64,000 bases of DNA, from assembly GCF_002155695.1 (NCBI RefSeq), contig NZ_MUYJ01000002.1:186001-250000 (forward strand), read 5' to 3'. The translations under genes were made by a program, and so were the position numbers. Origin of the DNA: Erythrobacter tepidarius (lineage in GTDB: Bacteria > Pseudomonadota > Alphaproteobacteria > Sphingomonadales > Sphingomonadaceae). How positions within the stretch are numbered: position 1 is the stretch's first letter; each line of letters opens with the position of its first letter. The notes beneath the pieces are model-generated. The model was not told the origin of the DNA and searched no databases. It saw only the letters and a program-made list of their open reading frames with translations. This document shows positions 46,101 through 54,016 of the stretch, in pieces.

Positions 46101-46718
46101 GATCACGTTCTGATAGGACGGATCGGCCCCCAGAACGACGCTGATGGAAAGATAGCCCATCACCAGCACCAGCACCCCGATATAGCTAGCGAGCATCGAG
46201 CGGGTAACGGTTGCCAGGCTGAACAGCAGCGCCGAGGACAGGATCAGGTTGGGAATGGCGATGATAAGGAACGGCCAAGCATAGATCATCATACCGCCTG
46301 GCCCGACCGTTTCTGGATCGACCCAGGGCATGGCCGCGCCAATCGCAATGCCCAGCGGCACCGCGAGATAGCCCAGCACCGCGATAACGAGGCCGCCGAG
46401 GAAGCGGCCGGCGAGGAAGCTTGATCGGTCGACCGGGGTGGCGCGGATTATCGGTGCGAAGCCGGTGACGTCATCGCGCACCACGGCGTTGGCAACGAAG
46501 GACGTGATGACAAACAGGTAGAAGGTGCCCAGCACCGCCAGCGCCAGCGTCACGGTGTAAGGGGAATTCTCGTGCACCGCGCCGGGCGTGCCGAAGCTGA
46601 CATTGTCGCTGGCCGACAGGCCGAAGCCGAGCAGGAAGAAAATCAGCGCCGAAACCCAGAACACCGGATTCTTGAGCTGATAGCGGATCTCGAACGCGGC
46701 AATAGGAGCGGTGAGCAT
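43122..46718 (-). CDS. ABC permease fused to M1 family aminopeptidase
   Basis: The 1198-residue protein has two ABC-2-like permease modules (about residues 1-265 and 330-575), each with about six hydrophobic helices. A further helix around 590-610 follows. The C-terminal ~570 residues contain an M1 metallopeptidase domain, with zinc motif HEVAHQYWAH (about 932) and the second Glu in LLSETLAQYS. All three zinc-site residues are present, so the peptidase may be active on the periplasmic side. Fusions of this type are annotated in several Gram-negative groups. The partner ATPase gene lies 14 bp upstream. The substrate is unknown; a role in peptide handling or envelope stress is inferred. Confidence 0.9.
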   Translation of the reverse strand: MLTAPIAAFEIRYQLKNPVFWVSALIFFLLGFGLSASDNVSFGTPGAVHENSPYTVTLALAVLGTFYLFVITSFVANAVVRDDVTGFAPIIRATPVDRSSFLAGRFLGGLVIAVLGYLAVPLGIAIGAAMPWVDPETVGPGGMMIYAWPFLIIAIPNLILSSALLFSLATVTRSMLASYIGVLVLVMGYLSISVVLGADPSYQNVIARYEPLGVGAIGEITRYWTAAEMNSRTIPFTGNLLFNRILVLVLSAVFFGIAWLRFSMAERAPSRWQQRWLARKAARAAKAESAPPRALTAPVRRDFGTAHARLSFGTRLKTETLLVIKSPGLIVLMLLGLATTALNLTFAQTIYGTPSYPLTTGVITTVIGNLSIFSLIVAVFYGGELVWRERDVKISEIIDATPVPAWAMFVPKILAIFVLLMAMSLSGMAAGIFYQLIKGAFGNDAGLYLSAFVVPQSIDMLLVAVLAVFFQVVSPNKYIGWGLFLVWFLARIFMSNLGYTNILYTFGGTPAEPLSDMNGTGGFWVGGLIARAYWGAFGLLLLCLAHWAWPRGTVVAVLPRIKRIGKRITAASGGLALASVCGMIGTGLVIHNNIKVLNTYETAEEAEARSAEYERKYLKFAALARPVVTDVVVDLAIYPAERRLTAKGHYALRNDSGKPITELHVRQGDATAEFTRLDVAGAKLVSHDKRHAYRIYRFDAPLSPGATTRLDFTSQVWRRGFGNGSAATDIVENGTFVDNSVFAPVLGMDQRGLLTDRTARRRQGLPDELRLAKLEDTGAQSENYVHADWVNARITISTAADQVPVAPGNKVSDVIKDGRRTAVFQSPAPILNFFSVQSARYAVAKDRIGDVALSIYHDPRHAWNVPAMLKAMKASLGYYSANFGPYQFGYARIIEFPGYETFAQAFAGTIPYSESIGFAADVRDPETIDYVSYVTAHEVAHQYWAHQVIGADMQGSTLLSETLAQYSALMVMKQLYGEDKIRRFLKFELDRYLEGRKGDVLDEQPLMRVENQQHIHYRKGSLAMYLLQHRLGEDAVNRALARLLAKFRFKGAPFPRSLDLIAELRKEAQSPEHQALITDLLEKITVYDLKARQAVTRKLADGRWRTRITIEAGKFHADGKGVERPAPLAESIEVGLFAEQPGQGAFDRADVLSMKRVPVRAGRQVVELTSARKPLFAGIDPYNFYIDRDSDDNLVPVE

Positions 46719-46732
46719 TCAGGCTGCTCCCC

Positions 46733-47620
46733 TCACGCAGCCAGCGCACAAGCGCGGCGGGTTTCGGCGAGCGTGGCAAAATAAACGTCCTCCAGCCCGC
46801 CAACGACCGGTGCAAACCCCTCGGGCTGACTGTCGGCCAGCACATGAACAACGATCGCGCCCGCGAAGAAGCGGTGCGAGATGACCTCGTAGGCGGCTTG
46901 CATCTCGGCGAGCTGGGCGTGGGGCACGGTGCGTTGCCACACCCGCCCCTGGGTGCGGGCGATGAGATCTTGCGGCGCGCCTTCGAGGCGGACCTTGCCA
47001 TTCGCGAGCACCGCCATGCGCGGGCACAGATCGGCGACGTCATCGACGATGTGGGTTGACAGGATCACCACCACGTTCTCGCCGATGCCGGCGAGGAGGT
47101 TGAGGAACCGGTTGCGTTCTTCCGGATCGAGGCCGGCGGTGGGTTCGTCGACGATAATGAGGCCCGGATCGCCGATCAGCGCCTGGGCTATGCCGAAGCG
47201 CTGGCGCATCCCGCCCGAAAAGCCCGCGATCGCCTTGGAACGGACCGCCCAAAGGTTGGTCTGGCCCAGCAGGTGCTCGACCATCGCCTTGCGCTCTGCG
47301 GCATTGGTCACGCCCTTCAGCACCGCCATGTGATCGAGCATCTGGTATGCCGAGACCCGCGGGTAGACGCCGAAATCCTGCGGCAGATAGCCCAGCGTGC
47401 GGCGCAAGGCATCAGGCTCGGCCAGCACGTCGATATCGCCGAAGCGAATGCTGCCCGTGGTCGGGGCCTGAAGACAGGCGATAGTGCGCATCAGCGTCGA
47501 CTTGCCCGCGCCGTTGGGCCCCAGCAGTCCGAACATGCCCTTGGGGATCGACATCGTCACATCATCGAGCGCACGGGTGCCATTGGGATAGACGTGGCTG
47601 ACGCCGGAGAGTTCGAGCAT
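46733..47620 (-). CDS. ABC transporter ATP-binding protein
   Basis: ATG 47620, 8 nt after AGGGG, gives 295 residues. It has Walker A GPNGAGKS, a Q-loop in YLPQDFG, signature FSGGMRQR, Walker B LIIVDEP and the switch His in LSTHIVDD. It belongs to the CcmA/YhaQ-type importer-exporter ATPases that partner ABC-2 permeases. It lies 14 bp before the permease/M1 fusion gene and is certainly its energiser. Upstream in-frame starts to 47773 are unsupported. Confidence 0.93.
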   Translation of the reverse strand: MLELSGVSHVYPNGTRALDDVTMSIPKGMFGLLGPNGAGKSTLMRTIACLQAPTTGSIRFGDIDVLAEPDALRRTLGYLPQDFGVYPRVSAYQMLDHMAVLKGVTNAAERKAMVEHLLGQTNLWAVRSKAIAGFSGGMRQRFGIAQALIGDPGLIIVDEPTAGLDPEERNRFLNLLAGIGENVVVILSTHIVDDVADLCPRMAVLANGKVRLEGAPQDLIARTQGRVWQRTVPHAQLAEMQAAYEVISHRFFAGAIVVHVLADSQPEGFAPVVGGLEDVYFATLAETRRACALAA

Positions 47621-47951
47621 GCTTATTCCCCTGTTGACAGGGGCGATACTAACGCATTCCATGTCGCGGCAAAGCCGCTCCCGGCGGCAGAAACCGGCCC
47701 TTGATCGACCAGCCTGTCGTTCATCGAGACAGGTCGGCGCTTGATGCCCCGACTTGCAGTTCGCCCCGGGCAATCACGGGTTATAGCAATCGCTCCAACA
47801 AGAGCGCCCTCCATGAGGCTGATCCGCCTGTTGCGTGTCGTGGGTCTGGTCACCATCATGCTCGGCGCTAGAGTGACGGTCTCGCCGCAAGGCTTAATTC
47901 TGGCGCCGGTGTTCTTTGCGGTCATGGCGCCGATAGGCTGGCCGGGGCAGT
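47621..47951. other. 331-bp gap between ABC ATPase start and fructokinase end
   Basis: Holds the promoter side of the ABC operon (minus strand, near 47621-47740) and the downstream side of the sucrose operon. The only coding candidate is the short plus-strand ORF at 47813. No RNA gene, clear terminator or repeat was recognised. Confidence 0.4.
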
Positions 47952-48064
47952 TCAACCTCGACCTGAGGTGCCTTGTCGCGCGCTCGGCGAGCTGGGCTTG
48001 GCTGCCGCAGCGAGCATCAGCGCACCGGTTATCCCGGCATCGCCGCCCAACCGCGGTGCCATGA
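47813..48064 (+). CDS. possible small membrane protein ORF
   Basis: An ATG at 47813 opens an 83-residue ORF with two hydrophobic segments (VVGLVTIMLGARVTVS and LILAPVFFAVMAPIGW) and reasonable G/C bias at third codon positions in its first 45 codons. Its last 37 codons lie inside the end of the fructokinase gene on the other strand. No strong ribosome site is present. It could equally be a remnant of a longer membrane-protein gene cut by rearrangement. Confidence 0.25.
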   Translation: MRLIRLLRVVGLVTIMLGARVTVSPQGLILAPVFFAVMAPIGWPGQFNLDLRCLVARSASWAWLPQRASAHRLSRHRRPTAVP

Positions 48065-48863
48065 CACGGTGGCGGGCGCCGCCGGGCAGGTAGCCTGCGT
48101 CCAGCTGCGCCGTCCGCGCGGCGATGCGCTCGACGAGGCCGGAGGTCTTCGCCACTCCGCCGCCAATCACCACGCGCTCGACCGAAAGCACCGCGAACAG
48201 GATGTGGCAGGCCTGCGCGATATAGTCGGCGATGATGGCGTGGGCGGGGTGATCGGCTGCCAACTCCGACAGCGAGGCGCCCCAGCGCGCCTTGACCGCC
48301 GGTCCGCTGGCAAGTCCTTCGAGGCAGGCGCCATGATGCGGGCAGATGCCGGCGAAATCGTGGTCGAGCGGATGGCGGCGAGGATAGATATGGCCCATTT
48401 CGGGGTGCGCGATGCCGTGCACCGGCCTGCCGTCGAGCACCAGGCCGCCGCCGATACCAGTGCCGATGGTGAGATAGGCGAGGCTGCGGCACCCCTCGCC
48501 CTGGGCGGCGGCATATTCGGCCAGCGCCGCGGCGTTGACGTCGGTGTCGAACGCCACCGGCACGCCCAGGCGATCCATGAAGTAGCCGGCGATGTCGCAA
48601 TCGACCCATCCCGGCTTGGGGGTCTTGGTGATCCGCCCCCAGCCAAACGACGCCGGATCGCGATCGACCGGCCCGAAGCTGGCGATGCCAAGCCGTGTGA
48701 CCGGCCCCTTGGCAGCAAACCAGCGCGCCGCCGCTGCCAGCGTGGTCGCCGGATCGCGCGTTGGGATCTCGGTGCGCGCCGTGATCCTGTCGGGCGACGG
48801 GCCAACCGCCAGCACGAACTTGGTGCCGCCTGCTTCGATTGCGCCAAGCATCGCTCCGGCCAT
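47952..48863 (-). CDS. ROK family fructokinase
   Basis: Phosphorylates fructose released from sucrose. The 303-residue protein starts at ATG 48863, overlapping the stop of the GH68 gene (TGATG). It has the ROK pattern: EAGGTKFVLAVG at the N-terminus, DTDVNAAALAEY with the catalytic Asp, TIGTGIGGGLV, HPEMGHI and the zinc site CPHHGACLEGLASG. The zinc motif and short length match fructokinases rather than NagC-type regulators; no DNA-binding domain is present. It is the last gene of the receptor-GH68-fructokinase operon. Confidence 0.9.
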   Translation of the reverse strand: MAGAMLGAIEAGGTKFVLAVGPSPDRITARTEIPTRDPATTLAAAARWFAAKGPVTRLGIASFGPVDRDPASFGWGRITKTPKPGWVDCDIAGYFMDRLGVPVAFDTDVNAAALAEYAAAQGEGCRSLAYLTIGTGIGGGLVLDGRPVHGIAHPEMGHIYPRRHPLDHDFAGICPHHGACLEGLASGPAVKARWGASLSELAADHPAHAIIADYIAQACHILFAVLSVERVVIGGGVAKTSGLVERIAARTAQLDAGYLPGGARHRVMAPRLGGDAGITGALMLAAAAKPSSPSARQGTSGRG

Positions 48864-49951
48864 CAGACGGCGCTCTCGGTTGCAAGGCGGGCACGTGCAT
48901 CGTCCAGTTCCAAGCGCAGCAGCGGTGCCGGCACCCCGCCGAAACGACCGTCGGGCAGCAGATCGACGAAGCTGCACACCGTGAGCGAGGCGTCGACGAA
49001 CCAGCTATAGGTCTGCAATGGGCGATCGGCGGGGTTGGCCAGCACCAGCCCGGTGCCGTTGAGCGGGTGCCACGGGCCCTGCATCGTCTCTGCCACCATC
49101 CCGTACAGCCCCCCCGGCGCACCTTCCAGACCGGGCGCGAAGGTCGCGCTCTGGGTCGACCAGAAGGCGTAGTAGCGATTGGCGTGAAACACCAGATGGG
49201 CGCGCTCCAGCTCGTTGTTGACGCCTTCGGCATGGATCGCGGGCGGCAGCAGCACCCAGCCCGACGGCCCCTTGCGGGCGAGGCCGAAAGCCCCGTTGAA
49301 GGCGCTCGGCGAACCGGCGAGCGACGCGGTGAAGGCCAGATATTCGGTGCCGTCGGCCGGATCGCGGAACCACGCCGGATCGCGGAACGCCTTGATCTTG
49401 CCGGCCTCGCCCTCATGCGCGTCGGCGGGCATGTAGTGCGGCGCATAGCCGCGCACCAGCGGGGTAGGCTGTGACCAGCCCGTCGGCAAGCTGCCCGGCC
49501 CCGCCGGCGCACGCGCGGCCCACAATTCCTGCTGGTATCCGCCAGCGCGTGCAGCGGTGCCGGCAGCGGTGAAGAACAGTGTCACCATGCCCGCATCGAG
49601 CAACGCAGACCCGGCCCATTCGCGTTCGTAGGGCACGGCGAGATCCGGCAGCACCGGCCCGAGATCGCGCCAGCCCTCGCCGCTCGCATCGGGGCATCGC
49701 TCGATCCAGTGGATCTTGGCCTCGAAGTGGCGCAGCGCCGGATCGCCGCGATCAGGCGCGCTCAGCGCCATCCACAGCTCGCGCCCGGCAAGCCGGGCCC
49801 GCGCGCCAGTGGGATCCTGCAAGGGCCACATGTCCCAATATAGCCGCCCCGGCTCCAGCCCCGCACGCTCTGGCGCAGGCACCGGCGGGATCGACGCCGC
49901 CGCTTGCCGCCCAATGGCGCGCACGTGATCGGCAGTCCAGGCGGTGGTCAT
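48863..49951 (-). CDS. GH68 family enzyme (levansucrase/sucrose hydrolase)
   Basis: The 362-residue protein carries the GH68 motifs. The nucleophile Asp40 is in YWDMWPLQ, and EWAGSAL follows. The transition-state Asp is in FRDPAWF and the acid/base Glu is in ELERAHLV. It splits sucrose to glucose and a fructosyl group passed to water or to a growing fructan. No signal peptide is present, so it is either cytoplasmic, making it mainly a sucrose hydrolase, or exported by a non-classical route as in Zymomonas. It is shorter than typical levansucrases (about 415 or more). It lies 86 bp after the TonB receptor gene and overlaps the fructokinase gene by 1 bp. Confidence 0.9.
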   Translation of the reverse strand: MTTAWTADHVRAIGRQAAASIPPVPAPERAGLEPGRLYWDMWPLQDPTGARARLAGRELWMALSAPDRGDPALRHFEAKIHWIERCPDASGEGWRDLGPVLPDLAVPYEREWAGSALLDAGMVTLFFTAAGTAARAGGYQQELWAARAPAGPGSLPTGWSQPTPLVRGYAPHYMPADAHEGEAGKIKAFRDPAWFRDPADGTEYLAFTASLAGSPSAFNGAFGLARKGPSGWVLLPPAIHAEGVNNELERAHLVFHANRYYAFWSTQSATFAPGLEGAPGGLYGMVAETMQGPWHPLNGTGLVLANPADRPLQTYSWFVDASLTVCSFVDLLPDGRFGGVPAPLLRLELDDARARLATESAV

Positions 49952-50037
49952 GGCAGGTGCTATTCCAGAGTAAGCATGAAAAGTGGGGGCTGACCGCGCG
50001 GGGGAGACGGCGGCCAGCCCCTGGCGGGCGATGACGG

Positions 50038-52503
50038 TCAGAAGTCGAACCGCACCGAAGCCTGCACCGTGCGCCCGGCAATCGAGCGGGCGCGCACGAT
50101 CCCGTTGGCCGGGATCGCGCCTTCCTCCGCCTCGGTGAAGCCAGTGGCATTGAACAGGTTGGTGGCGTTGAGGCCAAGTTCGATCCCATCGACCGGGCGG
50201 AAAGCGAGGAAGGCATTGACCTGCGCAAAGGCCGGCAACTTCAGCTGGTTGCTGTCCTGGGCATAGCTATCGGTGGTGCCGATGATGTTCGCGCCCAAGG
50301 TGAACATGTCCGCGTCGTACTGAGCGGTCGCCTGATAGACGAGATCCGCCTGACGACGCGGCTTGTTGCCAATCGTGGTGAGATCGAGCGCATCCTTGAT
50401 TTCGGCATCGGTCCAAGTGGCGCCGCCCGAAAGGATGAAGTTGCCGATACGATAGGCCCCTTCCAGCTCGATCCCGAAGGCTTCGTATTCGGTGTCGAAC
50501 AGTTCGAGCGGGGCAAGCTCGACATTGGTCTCGGCGGTCTTGGCAAAGAAGCCGGTCGCATAGAGCGCGAGGCCGCCTGCCTGATACTTGAGCCCCGCTT
50601 CGAGCTGATCGACCCGTGCGATCACCCCGGCATCGCCACCTGTCAGGCTGCCGTCGGTGGTGCTGACAGCGGGGCTGAACAGGCTGCGGTCCGCCGTGTG
50701 ACGACCGCCTTGGCTGTAGCGCGCGAAGATGCCCAGATCGTCGGTCAGCAGGTAATTTGCACCCAGCGAGAAGCTGAAATAGTCGAAGTCGTAATTGACC
50801 GGGCGCGCATTGCCGAGCGGCAGCAGGCTGGTCTGTGCCTCGGCCGGACTGATGGTGCCGTTGCGGTCGAAGTCGAAGCTGCCGACGCCGACGCCGAATC
50901 CGCTGTCGGAGCCGGTGATGGTGCCGCTAGCATCGCCGAAATCATAGCGGATGCTGGCATCAAGCGTCAGCCGATCAAGTTCGAGCGAGAGCGAAGCGAA
51001 GGGCGCATAGGTGCTGTAGGTGACATCGTAGTTGCGGCGGCAGCAATTGCCGAAGAAAGTCGCGCCGTAACCGACGGTGCCGTTCTGGGTGACCAGCTGG
51101 CCGCCGGCATTGCGGATGTCGACCAGCACGGCCTGCCCGTCACCCTGCACGGTCTGGACGTGGCTGGTCCACAACCAGTCGGTGTCGATGGTCTGGCGCG
51201 AGAGGTAGAAACCGGCGGTGAAGTTGGCCGAGCCGCCGCCGAAGTCGAACGCCTTGTTCACGCGCAAGTCATTGGTGACGTTGTCGAGGCTGTTGAGCCG
51301 AGTGTTGAACACCACCACATTGGCCAGCAAGCCATTGCCGCCGATGGTTGCCGGATTGGCGGCCTGGCCGGCGCTCGGCCCGCTGGCAAAGACGATGCTG
51401 GAGCCGGCCCCGCCGATGCCATCGGCGATGCTCTGAGCGGAACCCACGCTCGCCGGGAAGGGCGACATGAAACTGCCCGAATTGTCGGCGAAGCGGAACC
51501 GGTTGGCCAGCGTCCACCCATCTCCCACGTCGATCTCGCTCTCGATCCCGAAGGCGAGGCTCTTGACCGACAAACCGTCGCGGAAATCGAAAGCCGCCGG
51601 GTTGTTGTTGCCATCCAGCGTCAGCGCCGGGGTAAGGAACGGGCTGTAGAGCGAATCCGTACGCGGATCGAAGCCAGGGATCGCGTTGTAATCGGGATTG
51701 CCGTTCGAACCGCCGACGAACACCGGTTGCGGCAGGATCGTCGGGGTGCGGTCGTCGAGATACTTGGCGTGGAGACGGATATAGCCAGCGTCGAAGCGCT
51801 TGGTGATGTTGGCCTTGATCTGGCCGCCATCATAGCCGTTGTAACCGATGTCGCGCGGGCCTTCGCCGGTGCGATAGAATCCGCCGATGTGAAAGCTCAG
51901 ATCATCCCCGATCGGCGCGCCATAGTCGAAATCGAGGCGGTAGGTCTCGAAGTCGAGGCCGACGGTGCCCTGGATCGCGCCGCCTTCCTGCTCGCCGTTC
52001 TTGGAGATGAAGTTGATCACCGCGCCCGGTGCGTTGGAAGCGAAGGTCGAGGCCGAGCCGCCGCGCACCGCCTCGACGCGGGCGACCGAGCGGTCGGCGC
52101 GCAGGAAGTTGTCGGCATTGCCAAAGATGATGTCACCAAATTCAAGGATCGGCAGGCCGTCTTCCTGCAGCTGGATGTAGCGCGCGCCGCCGGTCGATAC
52201 GGGAATGCCGCGCACCGCGATGTTGGCATTGCCCTCGCCGCCCGAAGCTTCCGATCGGATGCCGGGAATCTGGCGGATCAGATCGGCCGAGGAGGGCGCG
52301 GCGAGATTGGCGATGGTGTCGGCGCCGATGGTGCTGACCGAGACCGAGCTTTCGATCCGGTTCTGCCCGCGAGCGACGGCGGTGACGATGATTTCGCCGG
52401 TGTCGGCGCCGGTGTCGCCGGCGGCTTGTTCCTGAGCGAAGACGGGGCTGGCCAGCAGGCCGGAAAGGGCCGCACTTGCGCAAAGCGCATGACGCAATCT
52501 CAT
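50038..52503 (-). CDS. TonB-dependent receptor, probably for sucrose
   Basis: ATG 52503, behind AAGGAGAG, gives 821 residues with signal peptide MRLRHALCASAALSGLLASPVFAQ. A TonB-box-like TGEIIVTA follows. The plug domain covers about residues 50-165 (LIRQIPGIRSEA, VRGGSASTFASNAPGAVINF). A 22-strand barrel ends in VQASVRFDF with a terminal Phe. It is placed in sucrose uptake because it shares a divergent promoter and operators with the MFS permease and is followed by GH68 and fructokinase. The two cysteines in NCCRRNYD are unusual for such a barrel and may form a loop disulphide. Confidence 0.92.
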   Translation of the reverse strand: MRLRHALCASAALSGLLASPVFAQEQAAGDTGADTGEIIVTAVARGQNRIESSVSVSTIGADTIANLAAPSSADLIRQIPGIRSEASGGEGNANIAVRGIPVSTGGARYIQLQEDGLPILEFGDIIFGNADNFLRADRSVARVEAVRGGSASTFASNAPGAVINFISKNGEQEGGAIQGTVGLDFETYRLDFDYGAPIGDDLSFHIGGFYRTGEGPRDIGYNGYDGGQIKANITKRFDAGYIRLHAKYLDDRTPTILPQPVFVGGSNGNPDYNAIPGFDPRTDSLYSPFLTPALTLDGNNNPAAFDFRDGLSVKSLAFGIESEIDVGDGWTLANRFRFADNSGSFMSPFPASVGSAQSIADGIGGAGSSIVFASGPSAGQAANPATIGGNGLLANVVVFNTRLNSLDNVTNDLRVNKAFDFGGGSANFTAGFYLSRQTIDTDWLWTSHVQTVQGDGQAVLVDIRNAGGQLVTQNGTVGYGATFFGNCCRRNYDVTYSTYAPFASLSLELDRLTLDASIRYDFGDASGTITGSDSGFGVGVGSFDFDRNGTISPAEAQTSLLPLGNARPVNYDFDYFSFSLGANYLLTDDLGIFARYSQGGRHTADRSLFSPAVSTTDGSLTGGDAGVIARVDQLEAGLKYQAGGLALYATGFFAKTAETNVELAPLELFDTEYEAFGIELEGAYRIGNFILSGGATWTDAEIKDALDLTTIGNKPRRQADLVYQATAQYDADMFTLGANIIGTTDSYAQDSNQLKLPAFAQVNAFLAFRPVDGIELGLNATNLFNATGFTEAEEGAIPANGIVRARSIAGRTVQASVRFDF

Positions 52504-52562
52504 GATCTCTCTCCTTAAGGGTTCGCGCTTCTGTGGCAACGACGGGGCCAGACCTAGCGTTA

Positions 52563-52578
52563 TTGCAAACGTTTGCAA
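52563..52578. promoter_or_regulatory. LacI-type operator O1 of sucrose locus
   Basis: TTGCAAACGTTTGCAA is a perfect 16-bp palindrome with the central CG of LacI-family operators. It lies between the divergent receptor (52503) and permease (52682) genes. The LacI gene at 54013 is the obvious binding partner. Confidence 0.85.
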
Positions 52579-52587
52579 CCGAAATTA

Positions 52588-52601
52588 TGCAATCGTTTGC
52601 A
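52588..52601. promoter_or_regulatory. LacI-type operator O2 of sucrose locus
   Basis: TGCAATCGTTTGCA differs from the core of O1 by one base and is centred 24 bp from it, a spacing that could allow two dimers on similar faces of the DNA. It lies closer to the permease side. Confidence 0.75.
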
Positions 52602-52681
52602 ATAAACCTCGAAACATGTCACTTCCGTGCCACAACGTGGCATAGACCGCGTGTGGGACAGGATTTTCGGAGAGGCGCCAT

Positions 52682-54016
52682 ATGTCGGAAAAACCGAGGC
52701 TTTCGTTGCTGCGGATTGTCGAGATGAACATCGGCTTCTTCGGCCTCCAGTTCAGCTTCGGCCTGCAGCAGGCCAACATGGGGCCGATCTACGGCTTTCT
52801 CGGCGCGGACGAAGCAGCCATGCCGCTGCTGTGGCTGGCAGGGCCGATGACCGGCCTCGTCATCCAGCCGATCGTCGGCGCGATGAGCGACCGGACCAAC
52901 ACCCGCCTCGGCCGCCGCACGCCCTATTTCCTGATTGGTGCGGTGATCTGCACGCTGGCGCTTTTCGCCATGCCGCTTTCGAGCACGCTATGGATGGCCG
53001 CTGGCCTGCTGTGGATCCTCGATGCCGGCAACAATATCACGATGGAGCCCTACCGCGCCTATGTCGCCGACCGGCTCGCGCCCGACCAGCGTTCGGCCGG
53101 TTTCCTGACCCAGAGCGCCTTTACCGGCCTCGCCCAGACGCTGTCCTATCTCGCCCCCTCGCTGCTCACCGCCTTCGTCGGCCAGGACGTGCTCGATGCC
53201 AATGGCATTCCGGTAATCGTGCGGCTCGCCTTCGTGATCGGCGCAATCCTGTCGCTCTCGACCATCGTTTGGTCGGTGTGGCGCGTGCCGGAACTGCCGC
53301 GCGACCAAGCCGAGCAGGCCGACCTCGCCGCCAGACCGCTGACGGTGCGCGCGACGCTTGCCGAAATCGCCGATGCCGTGCGCGCGATGCCGCGTCCCAT
53401 GCGCCAACTGGCGGGGGCGATGCTGTGCCAGTGGTATGCGATGTTTGCCTATTGGCAGTATATCACCTTCGCGGTCGGGCGCGGACTTTACGCCACCAAC
53501 GACCCCGCCAGTGCCGCCTTTCGCGCCGCCACGCTCACCACCCAGCAGGCCGGCGCGCTCTACAACTTCATCGCCTTTATCGGTGCGCTGGCGCTGATCC
53601 CGATTGTCCGCCGCTTCGGCGCGCGGCCTACCCATGCGGTGTGCCTTGCCGCCTCGGGCGCGGCGATGCTGCTGATCCCGGCGGCGACCACACCGCTGGC
53701 GCTGTTCGTGCTGATGCTGGGAATCGGCATCGGCTGGGCCGGCATGATGGGCAATACCTATGTCATGCTGGCCGATTGCATCCCGCCGGAGAGGAACGGC
53801 ATCTACATGGGCATCTTCAACCTGTTCATCGTCATCCCGATGCTGGTTCAGACGCTCACCATGCCGCTGATCTACCGCCCGCTGCTCGGCAGCGATCCGC
53901 GCCATGCTCTGATGCTGGGCGGCGGCTTGATGCTGGCAGGTGCCCTCGCTACGCTGCTGGTCGACGCGGGGCACAGGCAGCCGCGCCGCGGGGAGCTGGC
54001 AACGGGCAGGGGATGA
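52682..54016 (+). CDS. MFS sucrose permease (GPH/SLC45-like)
   Basis: The 444-residue protein has 12 hydrophobic helices. Sugar-porter features typical of sucrose carriers are QFSFGLQQANMGPIYGFLGA, LAGPMTGLVIQPIVGAMSDR, TRLGRRTPYFLIGA and NNITMEPYRAYVADRLA. It imports sucrose (or another alpha-glucoside) from the periplasm with protons. GGAGAGG precedes the ATG. The last 4 bp overlap the LacI start (ATGA). Divergent from the TonB receptor with two operators between. Confidence 0.92.
   Translation: MSEKPRLSLLRIVEMNIGFFGLQFSFGLQQANMGPIYGFLGADEAAMPLLWLAGPMTGLVIQPIVGAMSDRTNTRLGRRTPYFLIGAVICTLALFAMPLSSTLWMAAGLLWILDAGNNITMEPYRAYVADRLAPDQRSAGFLTQSAFTGLAQTLSYLAPSLLTAFVGQDVLDANGIPVIVRLAFVIGAILSLSTIVWSVWRVPELPRDQAEQADLAARPLTVRATLAEIADAVRAMPRPMRQLAGAMLCQWYAMFAYWQYITFAVGRGLYATNDPASAAFRAATLTTQQAGALYNFIAFIGALALIPIVRRFGARPTHAVCLAASGAAMLLIPAATTPLALFVLMLGIGIGWAGMMGNTYVMLADCIPPERNGIYMGIFNLFIVIPMLVQTLTMPLIYRPLLGSDPRHALMLGGGLMLAGALATLLVDAGHRQPRRGELATGRG

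Noticed and set aside
44430..46424. 664-codon plus-strand ORF opposite the ABC/M1 fusion
   Set aside because: Antisense shadow; His/Gln/Arg-rich product without domains, typical of high-GC antisense frames.
50698..52518. 606-codon plus-strand ORF opposite the sucrose TonB receptor
   Set aside because: Antisense shadow of a clearly coding receptor gene; no recognisable domain.
52627..54012. N-terminal extension of the sucrose LacI ORF
   Set aside because: Frame-shifted shadow of the permease; the LacI helix-turn-helix starts right after ATG 54013.
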